64,000 bases of DNA from Nitrosopumilus sp. b3 (GTDB taxonomy: Archaea > Thermoproteota > Nitrososphaeria > Nitrososphaerales > Nitrosopumilaceae), in contig NZ_MU078696.1 in the NCBI RefSeq assembly GCF_014078525.1, forward strand, positions 1 through 64,000. The letters are read 5' to 3'. Under the pieces are notes generated by a model. The model saw nothing but the letters and a program-made list of their open reading frames with translations, did no database searches and was not told the origin of the DNA. Shown here one piece after another: positions 61,191 to 64,000 of the stretch (positions are counted from its first letter, which is position 1; every line of letters starts with the position of its first letter). The position numbers and the translations under genes are program-made.

Positions 61191-62762
61191 TCATGAATTA
61201 TTTTTTAAAAATTTATCATAATTTATTTTGAAAATTTTTGTAGAATATTGAGAATTAGAAGAATCAAACTCTTTTTCAAGATAGGGATATTTTTCATCAT
61301 TTATAAAAACATCATATAATCTGGACTCTTTATCATTTTCAACTATAATATGGGTAAGATTATTTTTATTTGAAGCAATAAAATCATCAATTTCTTGATG
61401 ATTTGGCATGGTTATAACTGAAATTTGTTGGGGAACACTAAATCTAATTGATTTTTTATCCACTCTGTCTAAATCATAAAATTTTTTGAATTCATTAAAT
61501 TCTTTAGGATAATTTAGAGGCTCCAAATATTGACTATTGTTATAATCATTAATTGTTTTTGGTGATTCTGAGATTTTTTGTGCAATTATCAAGTATTCAT
61601 CATTTTGATTATTGTCAATTTTTAATGCTGAATATACACATGATGAAATTACAACAAAGATAATTATCACAGTAAAAGCAATTTTTTTATTAAATCTTTT
61701 ACCTATTTTTTCTATTGTTAGCATTGACAAAATTACAAAAATGGGATATAAGAAGAAAAAATATCTTCCATCTTGAATAGAAATTGCATATGCATAAAAT
61801 GCAGGCATTGACATCAAAACTAAACCTGCAAAAATTGTCTTTATTTTATAATTCCAATTCTTAAACATCAAAATAAATCCTAATGGTAAGAAGGGCAGAA
61901 AAATCGGAATTAAATTCCAACCAAGATATTTTGGAAAATTCACCAATCCATTAACAATAAAGTTTATTCCTGTAATATCTGTGGATTTTTTAGGATCTAC
62001 AATATGCGTTTCTATGCTGTTAATAGCTCGTCCAAATGCCATGTCGCTATCATATATTTCAAATTGAATTAAAGCCATAGGTAAAAAAATCACAGAAAAA
62101 ATTAATCCTGATATTGTGATATCTGTTATTTTTCTCTTGATATTATCACTTCTAAAAATAATCATGATCAAAAATACCATTAAAACAAAAATACCCTCAG
62201 ATCTTACAATCGTACCGAACCCAATAATCAAAAATGAGATATATGTGATTTTTTTATTTTCATTAAAATATAAAAGAAAACTAATTACAATCAAAAAAAT
62301 GTATAATGAATCACTAATACCAAATAAGGAATTTTGAATTAAATGAGGTTCAAATCCTATAATTAATGCACCAATTAAACAATGGGATTTGTTAAAAAAT
62401 TTTTTACATAGAAAATATGTTGGTAAAACCGTCAATGAGGAAATAGAAATTGATAAAATCTTTTGTAAATTCATATAATCTATAACATTTTGCAATTCGA
62501 AACTCGAAAAGAATGCAGAAAGAAAAATTCCCCATCCTGGATTAGCTAATGAATAATTCACGGGTAATTGATTATTGATTTTAATATCTAAAGCATAAAA
62601 AAAATAATTCAATGCATCATTAGTAAGTGGTATTTCAAAATTCATAAAGTAAATTCTTATGATAAAAGAACTTAGGACAATAGCGGTTAATATCACTAAT
62701 ATTTTTTTTCTTGAAATTGTTTCTTCAAATTGTGTATTCTGAGTCTTAACATTTTTTGTCAT
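61191..62762 (-). CDS. Membrane glycosyltransferase, PMT/ArnT-like (GT39/83)
   Basis: 523 residues with about a dozen hydrophobic spans and a soluble C-terminal part. An early loop, EIPLTNDALNYFFYA, has the Asp expected for the lipid-sugar site of GT-C enzymes, and the ALANPGWGIFL-like ANPGWGIFLS stretch is typical of PMT_2. ATG at 62762 is chosen because GAGGT lies seven bases upstream; a TTG at 62783 is the alternative. It is convergent with the dehydratase by 6 bases and follows the flippase on the same strand. The donor would be a lipid-linked sugar. Confidence 0.8.
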   Translation of the reverse strand: MTKNVKTQNTQFEETISRKKILVILTAIVLSSFIIRIYFMNFEIPLTNDALNYFFYALDIKINNQLPVNYSLANPGWGIFLSAFFSSFELQNVIDYMNLQKILSISISSLTVLPTYFLCKKFFNKSHCLIGALIIGFEPHLIQNSLFGISDSLYIFLIVISFLLYFNENKKITYISFLIIGFGTIVRSEGIFVLMVFLIMIIFRSDNIKRKITDITISGLIFSVIFLPMALIQFEIYDSDMAFGRAINSIETHIVDPKKSTDITGINFIVNGLVNFPKYLGWNLIPIFLPFLPLGFILMFKNWNYKIKTIFAGLVLMSMPAFYAYAISIQDGRYFFFLYPIFVILSMLTIEKIGKRFNKKIAFTVIIIFVVISSCVYSALKIDNNQNDEYLIIAQKISESPKTINDYNNSQYLEPLNYPKEFNEFKKFYDLDRVDKKSIRFSVPQQISVITMPNHQEIDDFIASNKNNLTHIIVENDKESRLYDVFINDEKYPYLEKEFDSSNSQYSTKIFKINYDKFLKNNS

Positions 62763-62769
62763 TATTTTT

Positions 62770-62774
62770 ACCTC
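62770..62774 (-). promoter_or_regulatory. Shine-Dalgarno site deciding the start of the membrane glycosyltransferase
   Basis: On the minus strand GAGGT lies seven bases before ATG at 62762. It favours this ATG over the upstream TTG at 62783, and contrasts with the leaderless starts seen elsewhere in the window. Confidence 0.55.
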
Positions 62775-62801
62775 ATTTTTCAATAAACATGATCAGACTC
62801 T

Positions 62802-63962
62802 TCATTTGATGCTTACCACGAACATCTTGTTTGATAAAATATAAAATATCGCTTGCATGGTTTCTGCTAATACTAATGAAATAGCAATTCCAATGGCCCC
62901 TAGGGATTCCCCAAGTAAAATTATAGTTGGAATTTGAATTCCAAGAAATATTACTGATGCAATAATTACAAATTTACTTTTTTCCATTCCTAGAAATTTT
63001 GATATGAACATTAAACTTATGGTTCTTGGAATGATCGCTATTATCATAATTTGAATTATTCCAATAGTTTCGATATATTGTGGAAACAACCAATTTATCA
63101 GATTTGGTCCTATGAATATTCCAGTTATTGCAATAAATATGGAAAAAACTATGATAATTTTTTTAATTTTGTCATTATTTTGTCCACTAGAATCTCTAGG
63201 TAACGTATATTGCATTATAATATTTGGCAATAATGTTGCAATAACTAAAAATTGCATTCCTAAATGATAATTTCCTAGTAAACTTAAACCAAACAATGGT
63301 CCAATAATCAATTTATCAGTATGTCCACTAAGTGCTTTTACCAGATCAGTCCCATAACTGTTCAACATAAATCCTAGTCTTGGTTTTATTACTGAAAACT
63401 GAATTCCTTTCAGTTTGATTTCCTTGTATATTACAGGAATAAAAATTAGAAAAGATAATGCATAACCTAGAATAACTCCCGTATTTTGATAAAATTGAAA
63501 CAATGAAAGAATCAATGCCACCATGAGGATTTTTTGTGAAATCAAAAAAATTGCATATTTTTTAAATTGTTTTAAACCCATTAATGTGGCTGTACCTAAA
63601 TTGAATACAACATACAATAAAACATATGCTGATAATGCTGGATTATTTAATCCAAAGAAAATTGCAATTGCAGCAACAGAGCTTCCAATTATTGTAGCAA
63701 TAAAAGTTGCAGGGATAATATTGATATTTTTTGCAGTGTATACAATAGTAGTATATCCTGAACCTATGGATGCAACTGTTGAAGCAATTCCTGCAATTGC
63801 AAGTAAATAGCTTAGTTCACCATAACCTTCTGTTCCAATTAAAGCTGCTAAATAGAACCAAAATAAGCCTGAAATTCCACTACTTACAATGTTTGCAATT
63901 CCTATCGAAGTTAAATCTTTTAATCCACCAAAATTTTTAATTTTACTAAAAAATCTACTCAT
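62802..63962 (-). CDS. Wzx-type polysaccharide flippase (MATE/MVF superfamily)
   Basis: 386 residues with about twelve hydrophobic segments spread over the length. The N-terminal SIGIANIVSSGISGLFWFYLAALIGTEGYGELSYLL is the typical opening of the polysaccharide-export flippases. It starts at ATG (63962). It lies upstream of the membrane glycosyltransferase in the same direction. It would flip lipid-linked glycan across the membrane for the cell surface. The region beyond it runs to the window edge without another gene. Confidence 0.88.
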   Translation of the reverse strand: MSRFFSKIKNFGGLKDLTSIGIANIVSSGISGLFWFYLAALIGTEGYGELSYLLAIAGIASTVASIGSGYTTIVYTAKNINIIPATFIATIIGSSVAAIAIFFGLNNPALSAYVLLYVVFNLGTATLMGLKQFKKYAIFLISQKILMVALILSLFQFYQNTGVILGYALSFLIFIPVIYKEIKLKGIQFSVIKPRLGFMLNSYGTDLVKALSGHTDKLIIGPLFGLSLLGNYHLGMQFLVIATLLPNIIMQYTLPRDSSGQNNDKIKKIIIVFSIFIAITGIFIGPNLINWLFPQYIETIGIIQIMIIAIIPRTISLMFISKFLGMEKSKFVIIASVIFLGIQIPTIILLGESLGAIGIAISLVLAETMQAIFYILSNKMFVVSIK

Positions 63963-64000
63963 AATGTTTTTCCTTAATCATAATTATTATTTTTTAAATT

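Overview
The window is a continuous piece of an AT-rich archaeal chromosome (by eye about one third G+C). The gene content points to a marine-type ammonia-oxidising archaeon of the Nitrososphaerota (Thaumarchaeota, Nitrosopumilus-like). It carries the archaeal primase PriS/PriL, ribosomal protein S6e, aIF2 alpha and gamma, Nop10, GatD/GatE, pelota, an AglB oligosaccharyltransferase, Cdc48, a candidate tetraether lipid synthase, an archaeal SRP RNA and a C/D-box sRNA. It also carries genes more usual in bacteria (MetK, DnaK/DnaJ/GrpE, UPF0182). TATA boxes lie about 25-30 bases upstream of many start codons, so leaderless transcripts are likely common. I see no insertion sequence, prophage or CRISPR array.

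Layout. 1-1641: the 3' part of a large calcium-binding surface protein that enters from outside the window. 1.6-10.6 kb: glycyl-tRNA synthetase, endonuclease IV, both primase subunits, a UPF0182 membrane protein, a glutamine amidotransferase and a C39-like/TPR protein. 10.6-16.9 kb: tRNA-Gly, two zinc-ribbon miniproteins and a translation block (S6e, aIF2 gamma with an overlapping PIN gene, PEBP protein, AglB, Nop10, aIF2 alpha). 16.9-22.4 kb: cobalamin genes (CobO, CobB, CobH, CbiX, CbiG, CbiD). 22.5-24.8 kb: SDR epimerase, MetK, Sm-like protein. 24.8-29.8 kb: recombination and repair block (RadB-like, one-TM miniprotein, Lhr-type helicase, RPA). 30-34.9 kb: ABC exporter, two NDP-sugar-dehydrogenase relatives, tRNA-Gln, DUF354. 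34.9-39.2 kb: GrpE-DnaK-DnaJ, a HAD phosphatase and a miniprotein.

39.3-49.1 kb: tRNA-Leu, GatE/GatD, a CMAH-like metallo-hydrolase, Cdc48, ribosomal protein L2, acylphosphatase, SRP RNA and an NcsA/TtuA-type tRNA thiolase. 49.1-52.9 kb: site-2 protease, CutA, pelota, an unknown protein, a C/D-box sRNA, YjbQ and a zinc miniprotein. 53-56 kb: DtxR and TrmB regulators, divergent from the Tes-like radical SAM gene across a promoter region holding an inverted repeat. 56-64 kb: a surface-glycan locus with GT4 glycosyltransferase, B12-binding radical SAM enzyme, DegT aminotransferase, CapD/PseB-like dehydratase, membrane glycosyltransferase and Wzx-type flippase.

How parts connect: the cobalamin genes could supply the B12-binding radical SAM enzyme of the glycan locus. 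MetK would supply SAM to both radical SAM enzymes and to the cobalamin methyltransferases. The glycan locus, AglB, DUF354 and the sugar-dehydrogenase relatives all fit glycosylation of a protein surface layer. The window is very compact: five convergent gene pairs end in the same four bases (TTAA or TTAG), so both stop codons overlap. TTG start codons are unusually frequent.
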